Source: Clusia tigrina (taxonomy: Eukaryota > Arthropoda > Insecta > Diptera > Clusiidae). Taken from it: 64,000 nucleotides of DNA. Position numbers and translations under genes: made by a program. The notes beneath the pieces were generated by a model. The model was not told where the DNA came from, ran no database searches, and was given only the letters and a program-made list of their open reading frames with translations. Positions 23,053-33,790 of this stretch are shown here, piece by piece. The stretch lies in the NCBI GenBank assembly GCA_920105625.2, contig OV050030.1, positions 318,608,368-318,672,367 on the forward strand. The letters run 5' to 3'. Position 1 is the first letter of the stretch; each line of letters begins with the position of its first letter.

Positions 23053-23064
23053 TGTTTTATTGTA
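23053..23064. repeat. 12-bp target site duplication, left copy
   Basis: TGTTTTATTGTA, identical to 24924-24935. It borders the 3' tail of the truncated Loa-like element. Confidence 0.85.
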
Positions 23065-23236
23065 GATAGGTAGGTAGCAGTGGCCGCCCAGTTTGCCAAA
23101 AGCACACTTGAGCACACATAATGGCCCATTGTGATACCACGGTGTGGCGCCGTTCAAGCTCTGACTAAAAAGTTCCCATACTTGGGATGGTGATAGTCAG
23201 CGCAAGGACAGCACCTGGAAAGGCACGACTCCCCCG

Positions 23237-24060
23237 TCATGTATCAGGAAACCATCCTGATACTTTGATGAACCTGGCTATGTCCCTAATATTAATGGAT
23301 GACAGCTCTGTCAGGCTTGTAAGAAATGGGGTACCCAAGGTGCGAATTCTTCTTCTGCTCAAGGATGGGCAGTGGCATAAGAGGTGGAAAACCGTCTCGT
23401 CCTCCTCCTCGAAGCCACAGCCTCGGCAAAAGTCATTTGAGGGTAGGCCCAGTCTTTCTGCGTGCTGTCCCATTATGCAGTGGCCGGTCAAACAGTGATA
23501 GTTGTCGACAGTGATACGCGATCAAGTCGAAGAAGTTGATTGGTTCTTTTTTGTCCATTCTTGTCCAAGTTAGTCTAGCGGTGTGGCAGGATTCCTCGTT
23601 AGCCCAGGATTTGTAGGCGTCAGCCAGATATTTCCGTTTGATTTCGAGCTTGGCTGTTGCCAGTGGAATGCCGATGTTTACGGAGGGGTGAATGTCGTGC
23701 ATTAGCGTGTATTAGCTCGTCCGCCTCGCAGTTTACCGGGATTTCGCTATGTCCAGGAACCCAGACTAGGTGCACCGGAGAGTAACTTGCGAGCTCATTT
23801 AAAGATGTTCGATATTCTTGAACTAGTCATGATGTGGCCGTGGAGCCAAAAAGAGATTTAATGGCGGCCGAGAAGATAGATACGTCCACTGCGCCGATAT
23901 CACTACTCAGCATCCATTTTGCTGCTTGATAAATGGCCATGACCTCAGCTTGAAATAAGCTGCAATGGCCTGGGAGACTTAGGGAGATGTTTGCTTGTCG
24001 GAATAAATATCGCTGCCGACTCTACCTTCAAGCTTGGAACCGTCGGTGTAGATTTCGACT
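23237..24060 (-). pseudogene. Truncated Loa-like ORF2: RNase H and C-terminal zinc region
   Basis: Near 24060 the minus strand reads EIYTDGSKLEGRVG, the first RNase H catalytic block. Later frames have VNIGIPLATAKLEIKRKYL (23433-23702) and TGHCIMGQHAERLGLPSNDF, then CRGCG and LLCHCPSLSRRR (23237-23491). These match the intact copy at 45100-45940. Several frameshifts are present between 23700 and 24000. Confidence 0.8.
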
Positions 24061-24116
24061 GTTTCACCGACGATTAGGTTTTTTGAAGTCCAGTCCTTTC
24101 TATTTGGAATAGTGAG

Positions 24117-24923
24117 TTAGAATTCCCTTTTCCAATCGGGATAGACCGGAATATAATCGATAAAGTTGGGGACAGGTGGATCCTGATTCAGAATAGAAGC
24201 ATGGCCCGTGAGGGTTATGCGCCAGTGCAAAAGAGCGTTAAGTCTAATCGGTGTCAACTTGGCTTGTTGCTGAACCAGGAGCCCCGAGGGGAGCCAGTGC
24301 AGCATGGCAAAAAGGGCTTTCGTAGGTGTGCTACGAAGAGCGCCAGTGGTCAGTAGAGCAATGGATCTTCTGATTTTATCGAGGGGTTTGATATTGCTGG
24401 TTTTTTCGAAAGCTTGCCACCAAAAGACCGACCCGTATAACAGGTTTGGTTCAACGGTGGCCGTGTAGAGCCAGAGCACGACTCGAGGACCAAGTCCGCA
24501 CCATGCAATAACTGCTCTTTTACAGCAGTATATAGCGCATATTGCTTTACGTGCCCTCTCAGCTATATTGGCGTTCCAATTAAGCTTTGGGTCGAGAATC
24601 ATTCCTAAGTACTTAACGTGTGTGCTCAAAGAGAGCGGAGTGCCGTTTAGACTAGGCATTGTAAAACTTGGAATTTTGTACTTCCTAGTGAAAAGCATAG
24701 TCTCGGTTTTGGATGGGTTAACCCCAAGTTCTAATTCGCGACACCAGTTCGACACAATAGAGAGTGAATAGTTAAGTTTTTCGGAAAGTGTTTGGGGAAA
24801 TTTGCCAGATGCCGCGATTGCTATATCGTCCGCATAGGCTATCACTTTGCATCCAGTAGATTCCAATCTCACCAGTAGTGTGTTAACTGCCAGGTTCCAG
24901 AGGAGGGGTGATAAAACACCCCT
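24117..24923 (-). pseudogene. Truncated Loa-like ORF2: RT palm and thumb
   Basis: The frame includes VIAYADDIAIA (catalytic), NPSKTETMLFTRKYKIPSF, HVKYLGMILDPKLNWNANIA and GALRSTPTKALFAMLHWLPS. It parallels residues of the intact ORF2 at 42350-45949 in order. A stop at 24117-24119 and later frameshifts separate it from RNase H. Truncation begins within G-G-V-L-S-P. Confidence 0.85.
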
Positions 24924-24935
24924 TGTTTTATTGTA
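24924..24935. repeat. 12-bp target site duplication, right copy
   Basis: TGTTTTATTGTA at the truncated 5' end of the Loa-like element. Jockey-A sequence continues beyond it. Confidence 0.85.
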
Positions 24936-25055
24936 AGTGAATCAATATATGTATCAGAAGAGTTGGTTATTGTTGTTGAGTGCATTTTAGGAGTAAAAGT
25001 GCACGGCTCTTATATTAGGATTCATTTTGTATATTTTCTATTGGGTGCTTAATTG

Positions 25056-26956
25056 TGTAACGACTCGTTTTCGCCGGGGTAAGCTCGCCGGATTTCCAGG
25101 AGTCGTTTACAGAAAATCTCTAAAGTATTCAAAGCTTGTTTACGTTGATTTAATTATTTTATTTATTTATTAATTTTAAAAAGGCTTAACTACTTGATAC
25201 CATTATTTTTACTAAACTTAAATACGGACACAGTTGAACTATATGTCCCCCTAGCTTCTGTAGCGTTTGTCAGTGTGGGTTTCTAGCAGAGAATCGATTA
25301 TAAACCATAATCTCCTATAGATTCCCCTAGCTTCTGTTGCGTTTGTCAGTGTGGGTTTCCAGCAGAGAATCGATTATAAACCATAATCTCCTCTAGATTC
25401 CCCTAGCTTCTGTAGCGTTTGTCAGTGTGGGTTTCTAGCAGAGAATCGATTATAAACCATAATCTCCTCTAGATTCCCCTAGCTTCTGTTGCGTTTGTCA
25501 GTGTGGGTTTCTAGCAGAGAATCGATTATAAACCATAATCTCCTCTAGATTCCCCTAGCTTCTGTTGCGTTTGTCAGTGTGGGTTTCTAGCAGAGAATCG
25601 ATTATAAACCATAATCTCCTCTAGATTCCCCTAGCTTCTGTTGCGTTTGTCAGTGTGGGTTTCTAGCAGAGAATCGATTATAAACCATAATCTACTCTAG
25701 ATTCCCCTAGCTTCTGTTGCGTTTGTCAGTGTGGGTTTCTAGCAGAGAATCGATTATAAACCATAATCTCCTCTAGATTCCCCTAGCTTCTGTTGCGTTT
25801 GTCAGTGCGTATAACTCTGTTTAGTACGATGCGTCTGGTCTGCCTGATGCCGAATGAAAGAAAGAGCGTCTTGTCTGCCTGATGCCGAATGAAAGAAAGA
25901 GGCTGGGTTGCCAGTTGCTCCTTCTTTTATGCTCCAGGTTTAGTGTAGATCAGCCAATAGTTGTTGTTGTGCGGGAACTGTAGTTTCTTGTGGCATGTTG
26001 CTACGGTTTCCCGCATTGTTCTTCTCGTATGAATTTGACCTTGGGCCACCTTCAGCACATTGTTGTTCTTTCTCGCTGTTGTTCTTGTAAGTTTTTGCCC
26101 TTGGGCCACCTTCAATATTGTGTTGTTGTCGTGATGATTTACCTTGTTGTTGTTCCTTGTGTTGTTTGTTGTTGTTGCTATTTGTCCTTCGGCCACCTTC
26201 AGCACTTTGTTGATATTTTCTATCGATGGCATAAAATATTTAAAAATATTAAATATTGGATATTTAATTTTGCTTCTCCTCTTTATGCTTTGTCCGGCCT
26301 GTTGGTGTGCTTAGCGATCGGTCTGTCGTGTTCCACTTAGTGCTTGGCCTTCGTTTTTGGGTGTTGTTAGTGGGCTATTTTCCCAACTAATGCAGTCGGC
26401 AACTTCTGTCGCGATCTCTTGTAAATCTAACATTGCGTTAGGCACTGTTGTTGTAAATTCATATCAGTGCTTTGGGCACTGTTGTTGTAAATTCATATCA
26501 GTACGTTGGGCACTGTTGTTGTAAATTCATATTATTTTAACTGTGGTCAGCCGGTTGCACAATTGTTTGTGTGATATTCTCCTGTGTTATCTTGCGTTGT
26601 TGACTTCGTTGCATGTTTTTCGTCGCTTATCACAGGGTTCCACTGTCTGACTTAATTGTGGCTGTGTCTTCTGTCCTCCCAATGCAGAGTATAACACTTG
26701 TTGTTGGTAGCATTACTATGGTGGGAGGTGTCTTAGACTCACTTGTATGATGGCTGCTGCACTAAATATGATGGCGGTTGTGTGTGTGGTTTTAGCAATG
26801 AAAGTGGGAGGTGCCAAATTCTTAGGACTATTAACGTATATATTTTAGGGTTGGTTGTTTAAGCACTTGGCCCCTATTTTAAATATACACGTTTGGGGCG
26901 TTATGGCAAAACTAAATATGTAGGGGCAAATTTACGCCTAAAATTTGCTCCTCACA
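25056..26956 (-). repeat. 3' LTR of the Osvaldo-like element
   Basis: Begins TGTAACGACTCG and ends GCTCCTCACA on the plus strand. It holds 76-bp tandem units (25248-25807), two 35-bp units (about 25830-25901), and three 34-bp units with GGCACTGTTGTTGTAAATTC at 26437-26535. It matches 31473-33432 almost throughout. Confidence 0.9.
25248..25807. repeat. 76-bp minisatellite inside the 3' LTR
   Basis: Seven full units and one partial unit start every 76 bp from 25248. The core is CCCCTAGCTTCTGTTGCG with GAATCGATTATAAACC further on. Confidence 0.9.
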
Positions 26957-26971
26957 TGTCCCCCCTACTTT
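26957..26971 (-). promoter_or_regulatory. Polypurine tract before the 3' LTR
   Basis: AAAGTAGGGGGGACA on the minus strand directly precedes the 3' LTR start. It would prime plus-strand synthesis. Confidence 0.75.
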
Positions 26972-27084
26972 GCGGCCGATGGAAAATGGTCACCTTACCC
27001 TGCCAGAGGGTGATGATTTTGCATGATCCTCGCTGGAATCGGATTCCTTTCCGTTGTGTACACTGTTCTCGTCAGATGCGTTTG

Positions 27085-30000
27085 TTAATTCCCGTATGCT
27101 GCGCTGCCACCTGGCGCGCAGAATGGTTTCAGCTCGCTAATATGCGCTGTCTTTGTCTCCTTAGTTCCTTCACGTTTCATCTTGACAATGACTGGGGAGG
27201 TGAAGGTGTCTATCCGGTATGGCCCATCGTAGCGTGGGGCCAACTTGGCGGCGAAGTGGTCAATGGCTTTGGACAAATGGTGCTGTTTTGCTAACACCAA
27301 TTGTCCAACTTCTGGTTTCCAGGGCCTTCATCGTAGGTTATAATGACGCCGTTGATCTTGAGCCGTTCGCTCCAGATTCCTTGTCACTAATGTGTATGCT
27401 TCCTTTAGTAGTTCGGCTCTTTCGTTGGGTGTTTGTTTCCGTTGTCCTGTTCCTGGGGTGGTTTCATCGTACAACGCTCCTGGGCGTCGTGGCTCCCGTC
27501 CTTGTATTAGGAACGCGGGGCTATAGCCAGTTGTCTCTGATACGCTGGTATTGATCGCCAGGGTTAACTCCGGCAGTAGGTCATCCCACTTTTGTTGCTG
27601 TTTACCGGCGTATTGGGCGATCATGGTCTTGACTGTATGGTTGGCGCGTTCGGCAGCATTTTCCTGTGGTGTGTACGGTGCGGTAAACTGGTGCTTGATA
27701 CCGTAGTCTTCTACAACGCGCTGAAAGGACTTGCTTGTAAACTGTGAACCGTTGTCCGTCACTAAGACCTTAGGAACTCCGAAACGGGCTAAGATGCGCT
27801 CCCGAAAGGCCCGTTGTAGAGTCTCGGTGGTGGCCTTCCGAAGAGGCGCTATCTCTGTCCATTTTGAGAACTTACCATGGAAAACTAGTACCATTGTGTT
27901 TCCATGTTTTGAGCGGGGTAGAAGTCCAACAAAATCCGCGCACAATATGGCCCACGGCTCCAGGGGAATTTGCGTCAGCATTTCTCCAGCAGGTTGTTGT
28001 TGGCTGGGCTTGTACTTCTGGCATAGTGTGCACTGACGAACGTAGCGGCTGGTGTCCCGGAACAGTCCTGGCGAGTAGTACCTATTTGCAACTCGGGCTA
28101 TCGTTTTCCGGATGCCTAGGTGTCCTCCGGTTGGCGCGTCGTGGTTCTCTTGCAAAATTCGTACCCTCAGAGGCCTAGGTACGCACAGCTTCCATGGTGT
28201 ACAGTCCTCATCACCCGTGCGATTTGGTATATGGCGATACAGCTGCCCGTTTTCCAGTGTGTAGTCGGAGAATTTAGCCGGGTTGGCAAGTATTTCTCCT
28301 TTTCGCTTGAGCCACCACTTGCAATTTTGCTCTGCTTGGTCCTGCACAGTGACAGTGCATGCAGCCTCGACCGGTTGTCTTGATAGTGCGTCCGCCAGTA
28401 CATTCAGTTTTCCTTTGCGGTATTGTACCTCGAATGAATGCTGCTGAAGTTCTAGCGCCCACCGTGCTATGCGTCCTGAAGGGCTCTCGATGGAATTTAG
28501 CCATTTCAGCGATAGGTGGTCGGTGATCACGGTAAAGTGGTAGCCCTCCAGATATGGCCGCATTTTCCGGATGCCCCATATTATGGCTAGACACTCCTTC
28601 TTAGTTGGGGAGTAGTTTAGCTCAGCTCCATTCAGGTGTCTACTAGCGTACGCTATTACTCGCTCCGCCCCCTCGATCTCCTGCGTAAGCACTGCTCCCA
28701 ACCCGTAGTCACTGGCGTCGGTCTGGAGCGTGAACTTTTGACTAAAGTCTGGGCAGGCGAGGATCGGAGCTTCCGTCAATCGTTGTTTCAGTAATTCAAA
28801 AGCCTTATGTTGTTCGGTACCCCATCGGAAATGTTTTCCTTTCTTTAGCAGCATCGTTAAAGGGTGTACTGCTTTTGCAAAGTCGGGTACAAAACGGCGG
28901 TACCAAGATGCGATGCCCAAGCAGCGACGTAGCTGTCGTATGTTCTCTGGTGGTTGCAGCTCCCGTATGGCAGCGATTTTATCTGGGTCAGTATGTATTC
29001 CTTTGTCGCTGACCACGTGTCCCAGATATTTTAGCTCCTTCCGAAAGAATGCACACTTCTCCAGATTTAGTTTCAAATTTGCCCCCCTCAACCGTCGGAA
29101 CACCTCTTGCAGGTTTCTCATGTGTTCTTCTAGGTCTCTCCCTGTGACAATAATGTCATCAAGGTAGGCAAACGCGTGTGGCTCCATGTCGTGGCCAATA
29201 ACTTGTTCCAGTGCTCTTTGAAAGGTTGCTGTTGCGGAGTGTAGCCCGAAAGGCATAACACGCCACTGGAAGAGGCCTCTGCCGGGTACCATGAATGCGG
29301 TATACTGCTTGCTGTGCTCCTCCATTGGTATCTGCCAATACCCGTTCTTCAGATCGAGACTACTGATGAATTTAGCCTCACGCAGTCGGTCTAAGATGTG
29401 TTGGATTCGCGGCAGTGGGTATGCGTCGGGTATGGACCTGGCGTTGAGTTGCCGATAATCGATGCACAGACGCCATTTCCCATCCCTTACTAGCACAATC
29501 GGTGCGCTGTGGGGGCTATGCGAGGGTTCGATACAGCCTTTAGCTATTAATTCGTCCACTTCCGCTCCAATGATTTCTTGCTGCGCTGGATTTCTCGGGT
29601 AGTATCGTTGTTTGATGGGTCGGTCATCGCGCATCACTATTTTGTGGCTTGTGATATTGGTCACGTTTGGCCCGTCTGTGAATTTAGCCAACTCTGTGGC
29701 CAGAAACAGTTTTATCTTTGATTCGTCCGTAGCGGCTTCATGTTGTATGGTTGTGCACGATGCGGTAACTTGTGATTGCACACCATCCGTCTTGGGGCCT
29801 AGCTGGATTTCCTGGCCTCCACATGTCATGGATAGGCCTTGCTGTGTCATGAAGTCCAGGCCGAGCAGTAAGTCGTCGGTGGAGTCGGGCATGCTAAGTA
29901 GCTCCAGCTGACATACCTTTCCACCAAGCTTGACACACGCCACAAACGCTTGAGTAATATGCCTTGTTCGACCATCCGCCATCCGTGCTCTAGTGTATGT

Positions 30001-30152
30001 AGAGTTTACTCTACCGGTGGTAGCACCTAAATGGGAAATGAGTCGCTCGCTGATGAAACTCCTTGTGGCGCCTGTGTCTAGTGTGGCCGTGATGTTTTCT
30101 GTGCCAATGGTGACGGCGGCACAGATACGCCTTCCATCGTAGCGTAGTGCAC
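27085..30152 (-). CDS. pol: Pol of the Osvaldo-like element (one in-frame stop)
   Basis: Protease LDTGATRSFIS lies near 30080. RT then has LVRDGKWRLCIDYRQLN, FISSLDLKNGYWQIPM, MPFGL and AYLDDIIV. RNase H has TLQTDASDYGLG and FTVITDHLSLKWL. Integrase has a H-x-x-x-H...C-x-x-C (HLGIRKT to CTLCQKYKP) and D...D...E (LVTDNGSQFTS, PQENAAERAN). The frame runs from about 30160 to a TGA at 27328-27330 and continues in phase to 27085 with a GPY-like end. The TGA sits at a probable CGA codon. It is in the -1 frame relative to gag. Confidence 0.85.
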
Positions 30153-31379
30153 TTACTGCGTTTGAGGCTTGTTGTCCGTGGGCTGCTCCATGCCTCGTTG
30201 CTGGCGGCAGCCCCGCTCGTTTCCCCCTACCGTCCTACAGCATTCAACTGTTCTAGTTCCTCTCCTACCGCACTCCCAACAGAAAAGTACTTGGGTATTG
30301 CGGCAGTGTCGCGCTATCTGATCAGACTGACCACATCTTCTGCATGCTGTTCGTGGATTTATAGGTACCACCTCGTTGGTACAGTTGGCCGGTGCTACTT
30401 GTCGGTTTCTGGTTTCGCATGGGGACATGCGCTCGACCCGTGGTTGTATCTCGTGGCGTGTTGGTGGTGGTCGTGGTGGCGGTGGTGGTGGTCGTGCTGC
30501 TCGTGAAGTTTCGCTGTCACCACGTATGCCCTCGAGGTCTTCCGCCATTTCCACCAGTGCTTCCAGCGTATCGAAATCCTTTCGCCGGACATACCACTGG
30601 TATTCCTCTAGGCTGTTGCGAAAGATTCGTTCTAATTTCTGGGCCTCCGTGTATCCTGCGTGACGCATCAGGTTTTGAAGTTCTACCACGTACTGTTTGA
30701 AGTGTTCACGTGGGTTTTGCCGTCGTTGGCGAATTTCATCCTCCAGCTTTTCGAAGTACCTGGTGGGTAGGAAAAACTTCAAGAAGTCCTTTTTGAATAA
30801 AACCCAATCAACCCATGCTCGGTTGTTGTTTCTATACCAGAGCAGAGCACGCTCCTTTAGGAGTTCTGGCATAGTTCGAGGCAGCATGTGCTTGTTTAGT
30901 CCATAGACTTCCGATAATTCTTCCACTCGCTCTATGAAAGCTATCGGGTCATGCCCTCCATCATATTTCAAGGACCATTTCCTAACGTGGTCGATGACTG
31001 CCGAGTAGATGGCTATCCCGCTTCGCGAGATTTCGGGGACTACTGTCTGGAACGCGGTATCATATACAGCTGGAACATTTCCGGCTGCCCATAGCGTATC
31101 TTTCTTCGTGGCTGTCGATGCTCCGGGGCTTATAGGTCGCTCTGCGCTGGGGCGAGCTCTCAAGTGTGAACTGGGTCCAGGCGACAAATTCTTCGTGAGT
31201 CGGGCCTGTAGCTCTGCCAGCCGAACCTCCTGGTCTAGAGTCATCTCTGTGTCGGTGATGAACTCCGCAAGCCTCTTTCGTAGCTCTTCTACTGTGCCCG
31301 TGGCCTCTAGGCCAAACTCGACACAACAGAAACCCAGTTGGTCTTTTCGCACGGTGTACACCCAACTCGTCTTTCCCAT
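30153..31379 (-). CDS. gag: Gag of the Osvaldo-like element
   Basis: The 408-residue frame is open. It starts MGKTSWVYTVRKDQLGF and has a SAP-like N-terminal stretch (GLEATGTVEELRKRLAEFI). A retrotransposon gag core follows (PIAFIERVEELSEVYGL, LLWYRNNNRAWVDW, FEKLEDEIRQRRQNPREHF). Two C-x2-C knuckles near the end read CRRCGQSDQIARHC and CWECGRRGTRTVEC. The canonical histidine is Q in the first and T in the second. It starts 94 bp from the LTR edge. Pol follows in the -1 frame, with its first codons beside the gag stop. Confidence 0.8.
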   Translation of the reverse strand: MGKTSWVYTVRKDQLGFCCVEFGLEATGTVEELRKRLAEFITDTEMTLDQEVRLAELQARLTKNLSPGPSSHLRARPSAERPISPGASTATKKDTLWAAGNVPAVYDTAFQTVVPEISRSGIAIYSAVIDHVRKWSLKYDGGHDPIAFIERVEELSEVYGLNKHMLPRTMPELLKERALLWYRNNNRAWVDWVLFKKDFLKFFLPTRYFEKLEDEIRQRRQNPREHFKQYVVELQNLMRHAGYTEAQKLERIFRNSLEEYQWYVRRKDFDTLEALVEMAEDLEGIRGDSETSRAARPPPPPPRPPPTRHEIQPRVERMSPCETRNRQVAPANCTNEVVPINPRTACRRCGQSDQIARHCRNTQVLFCWECGRRGTRTVECCRTVGGNERGCRQQRGMEQPTDNKPQTQ

Positions 31380-31453
31380 CCTGTGTCAGACTCTGGTGAT
31401 GGGACGTGGGTTGGATATATAGCTTTGTTGTATTTACTCTCTTTATTCTGAGA

Positions 31454-31471
31454 GTCCCTGCTCGGGCGCCA
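31454..31471 (-). promoter_or_regulatory. Primer-binding site, tRNA-Lys type
   Basis: On the minus strand TGGCGCCCGAGCAGGGAC lies one base after the 5' LTR. It differs by one base from the well-known tRNA-Lys primer site TGGCGCCCGAACAGGGAC. Confidence 0.85.
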
Positions 31472-31472
31472 C

Positions 31473-33432
31473 TGTAACGACTCGTTTTCGCCGGGGTAAG
31501 CTCGCCGGATTTCCAGGAGTCGTTTACAGAAAATCTCTAAAGCTTGTTTACGTTGATTTAATTATTTTATTTATTTATTAATTTTAAAAAGGCTTAACTA
31601 CTTGATACCATTATTTTTACTAAACTTAAATACGGACACAGTTGAACTATATGTCCCCCTAGCTTCTGTAGCGTTTGTCAGTGTGGGTTTCTAGCAGAGA
31701 ATCGATTATAAACCATAATCTCCTCTAGATTCCCCTAACTTCTGTTGTGTTTGTTAGTGTGGGTTTCCAGCAGAGAATCGATTATAAACCATAATCTCCT
31801 CTAGATTCCCCTAGCTTCTGTAGCGTTTGTCAGTGTGGGTTTCTAGCAGAGAATCGATTATAAACCATAATCTCCTCTAGATTCCCCTAGCTTCTGTTGC
31901 GTTTGTCAGTGTGGGTTTCTAGCAGAGAATCGATTATAAACCATAATCTCCTCTAGATTCCCCTAGCTTCTGTTGCGTTTGTCAGTGTGGGTTTCTAGCA
32001 GAGAATCGATTATAAACCATAATCTCCTCTAGATTCCCCTAGCTTCTGTTGCGTTTGTCAGTGTGGGTTTCTAGCAGAGAATCGATTATAAACCATAATC
32101 TCCTCTAGATTCCCCTAGCTTCTGTTGCGTTTGTCAGTGTGGGTTTCTAGCAGAGAATCGATTATAAACCATAATCTCCTCTAGATTCCCCTAGCTTCTG
32201 TTGCGTTTGTCAGTGCGTATAACTCTGTTTAGTACGATGCGTCTGGTCTGCCTGATGCCGAATGAAAGAAAGAGCGTCTTGTCTGCCTGATGCCGAATGA
32301 AAGAAAGAGCGTCTTGTCTGCCTGATGCCGAATGAAAGAAAGAGCGTCTTGTCTGCCTGATGCCGAATGAAAGAAAGAGGCTGGGTTGCCAGTTGCTCCT
32401 TCTTTTATGCTCCAGGTTTAGTGTAGATCAGCCAATAGTTGTTGTTGTGCGGGAACTGTAGTTTGTTGTGGCATGTTGCTACGGTTTCCCGCATTGTTCT
32501 TCTCGTATGAATTTGACCTTGGGCCACCTTCAGCACATTGTTGTTCTTTCTCGCTGTTGTTCTTGTAAGTTTTTGCCCTTGCCACCTTCAATATTGTGTT
32601 GTTGTCGTGATGATTTACCTTGTTGTTGTTCCTTGTGTTGTTTGTTGTTGTTGCTATTTGTCCTTCGGCCACCTTCAGCACTTTGTTGATATTTTCTATC
32701 GATGGCATAAAATATTTAAAAATATTAAATATTGGATATTTAATTTTGCTTCTCCTCTTTATGCTTTGTCCGGCCTGTTGGTGTGCTTAGCGATCGGTCT
32801 GTCGGGTTCCACTTAGTGCTTGGCCTTCGTTTTTGGGTGTTGTTAGTGGGCTATTTTCCCAACTAATGCAGTCGGCAACTTCTGTCGCGATCTCTTGTAA
32901 ATCTAACATTGCGTTAGGCACTGTTGTTGTAAATTCATATCAGTGCTTTGGGCACTGTTGTTGTAAATTCATATCAGTACGTTGGGCACTGTTGTTGTAA
33001 ATTCATATTATTTTAACTGTGGTCAGCCGGTTGCACAATTGTTTGTGTGATATTCTCCTGTGTTATCTTGCGTTGTTGACTTCGTTGCATGTTTTTCGTC
33101 GCTTATCACAGGGTTCCACTGTCTGACTTGATTGTGGCTGTGTCTTCTGTCCTCCCAATGCAGAGTATAACACTTGTTGTTGGTAGCATTACTATGGTGG
33201 GAGGTGTCTTAGACTCACTTGTATGATGGCTGCTGCACTAAATATGATGGCGGTTGTGTGTGTGGTTTTAGCAATGAAAGTGGGAGGTGCCAAATTCTTA
33301 GGACTATTAACGTATATATTTTAGGGTTGGTTGTTTAAGCACTTGGCCCCTATTTTAAATATACACGTTTGGGGCGTTATGGCAAAACTAAATATGTAGG
33401 GGCAAATTTACGCCTAAAATTTGCTCCTCACA
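31473..33432 (-). repeat. 5' LTR of the Osvaldo-like element
   Basis: Same edges as the 3' LTR. It has the 76-bp array at 31656-32215 (seven full units and one partial) but four, not two, 35-bp units at about 32239-32380. It lacks 9 bp near 31541 and 3 bp near 32580 relative to the other LTR. The promoter should lie here. Confidence 0.9.
31656..32215. repeat. 76-bp minisatellite inside the 5' LTR
   Basis: Same unit and phase as 25248-25807, starting every 76 bp from 31656. The second unit carries private changes (CCCCTAACTTCTGTTGTG). Confidence 0.9.
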
Positions 33433-33755
33433 ATTGTGAGTGTTTTAATGCTGTTATGTATTGAACGGGCAATTACTGCTAAGCAAGATTCAGTAATTAG
33501 AGGTGGAGCCGAAGCTGTAGTGAGTTTGCTTGCACATATTGATTTTGTGTTCGAAAAGGTTGTATTTGTTGTTGCATTTGATGAGGCTAGAGTTGTAATG
33601 ATTTTGTTAGTGGTCGTTAGGGAACCGGAGAGATTGTTTGAGGAGGACAGGGCCTGCATATTTATACCATCAACCTTTTGGTTTTTTGTGGAGACGATAG
33701 CTTTCTGAAAGTGTCCGGTATAGATGGACCGCTATTGGCTATCGTAGGGAACGCA
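33414..33755 (-). pseudogene. Jockey-A ORF1, N-terminal part
   Basis: A Met at about 33755 starts a frame MSAFPTIANSGPSIPDTF that shifts after about 30 codons. The later frame (33414-33659) is serine/threonine-rich (TTTNKIITTLASSNATTNT), like the low-complexity N-terminus of Jockey ORF1. The last residues of that frame belong to the LTR element, which interrupts the coding sequence at 33432. Confidence 0.45.
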
Positions 33756-33790
33756 CTCATGGGAGAGCCGGCTCTTTGAATTTCCATAAC

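Larger units (their letters stand above)
23065..24923 (-). mobile_element. 5'-truncated Loa-like non-LTR element in Jockey-A
   Basis: Minus-strand coding from the G-G-V-L-S-P block of RT to the end of ORF2, then a short 3' UTR and a (CTAC)n-type tail (seen as GTAGATAGGTAGGTAGC at 23063). TGTTTTATTGTA flanks it at 23053-23064 and 24924-24935, a perfect 12-bp target duplication. It is related to the intact element at 40454-46054 but differs at many positions. Confidence 0.85.
25056..33432 (-). mobile_element. Ty3/Gypsy LTR retrotransposon, Osvaldo/Ulysses-like, nearly complete
   Basis: The 8,377-bp element has LTRs of 1,901 bp (25056-26956) and 1,960 bp (31473-33432), each TG...CA on the minus strand. 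It has a tRNA-Lys-type primer site, a polypurine tract, gag and pol. ATTG at 25052-25055 and 33433-33436 is a 4-bp target duplication. Very long LTRs, a Lys primer and no env recall Drosophila Ulysses and Osvaldo, so I place it there by inference. It interrupts Jockey-A ORF1. One in-frame stop in pol and no large deletion suggest a fairly recent insertion. Confidence 0.8.
18330..33790 (-). mobile_element. Jockey-clade element Jockey-A, hosting three later insertions
   Basis: Removing the LTR-like insert (about 21310-22050), the Loa-like copy (23065-24923) and the Osvaldo-like element (25056-33432) leaves about 4.5 kb in Jockey order on the minus strand. That order is ORF1 N-terminus (33414-33755), ORF1 middle (22732-23016), cysteine knuckles (about 22340-22130), ORF1 C-terminus (21130-21315), endonuclease (20337-21109), pre-RT (19828-20260) and RT (18527-19330). 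An A-rich 3' end is seen as a T-rich run at 18331-18354. Frameshifts break both ORFs. The ends are estimates. Confidence 0.75.

Noticed and set aside
25248..25807. Regularly spaced repeats that might be read as a CRISPR array
   Set aside because: Units are contiguous 76-bp tandem copies without variable spacers, inside an LTR of a eukaryotic retrotransposon.
25927..26340. Asparagine- and cysteine-rich frames in the LTRs (also 32418-32816)
   Set aside because: They come from TTG/GTT-rich LTR sequence on both strands and have no domain.
30147..30700. Plus-strand frames opposite gag with G/W/V-rich runs
   Set aside because: Antisense shadows of the intact gag ORF.
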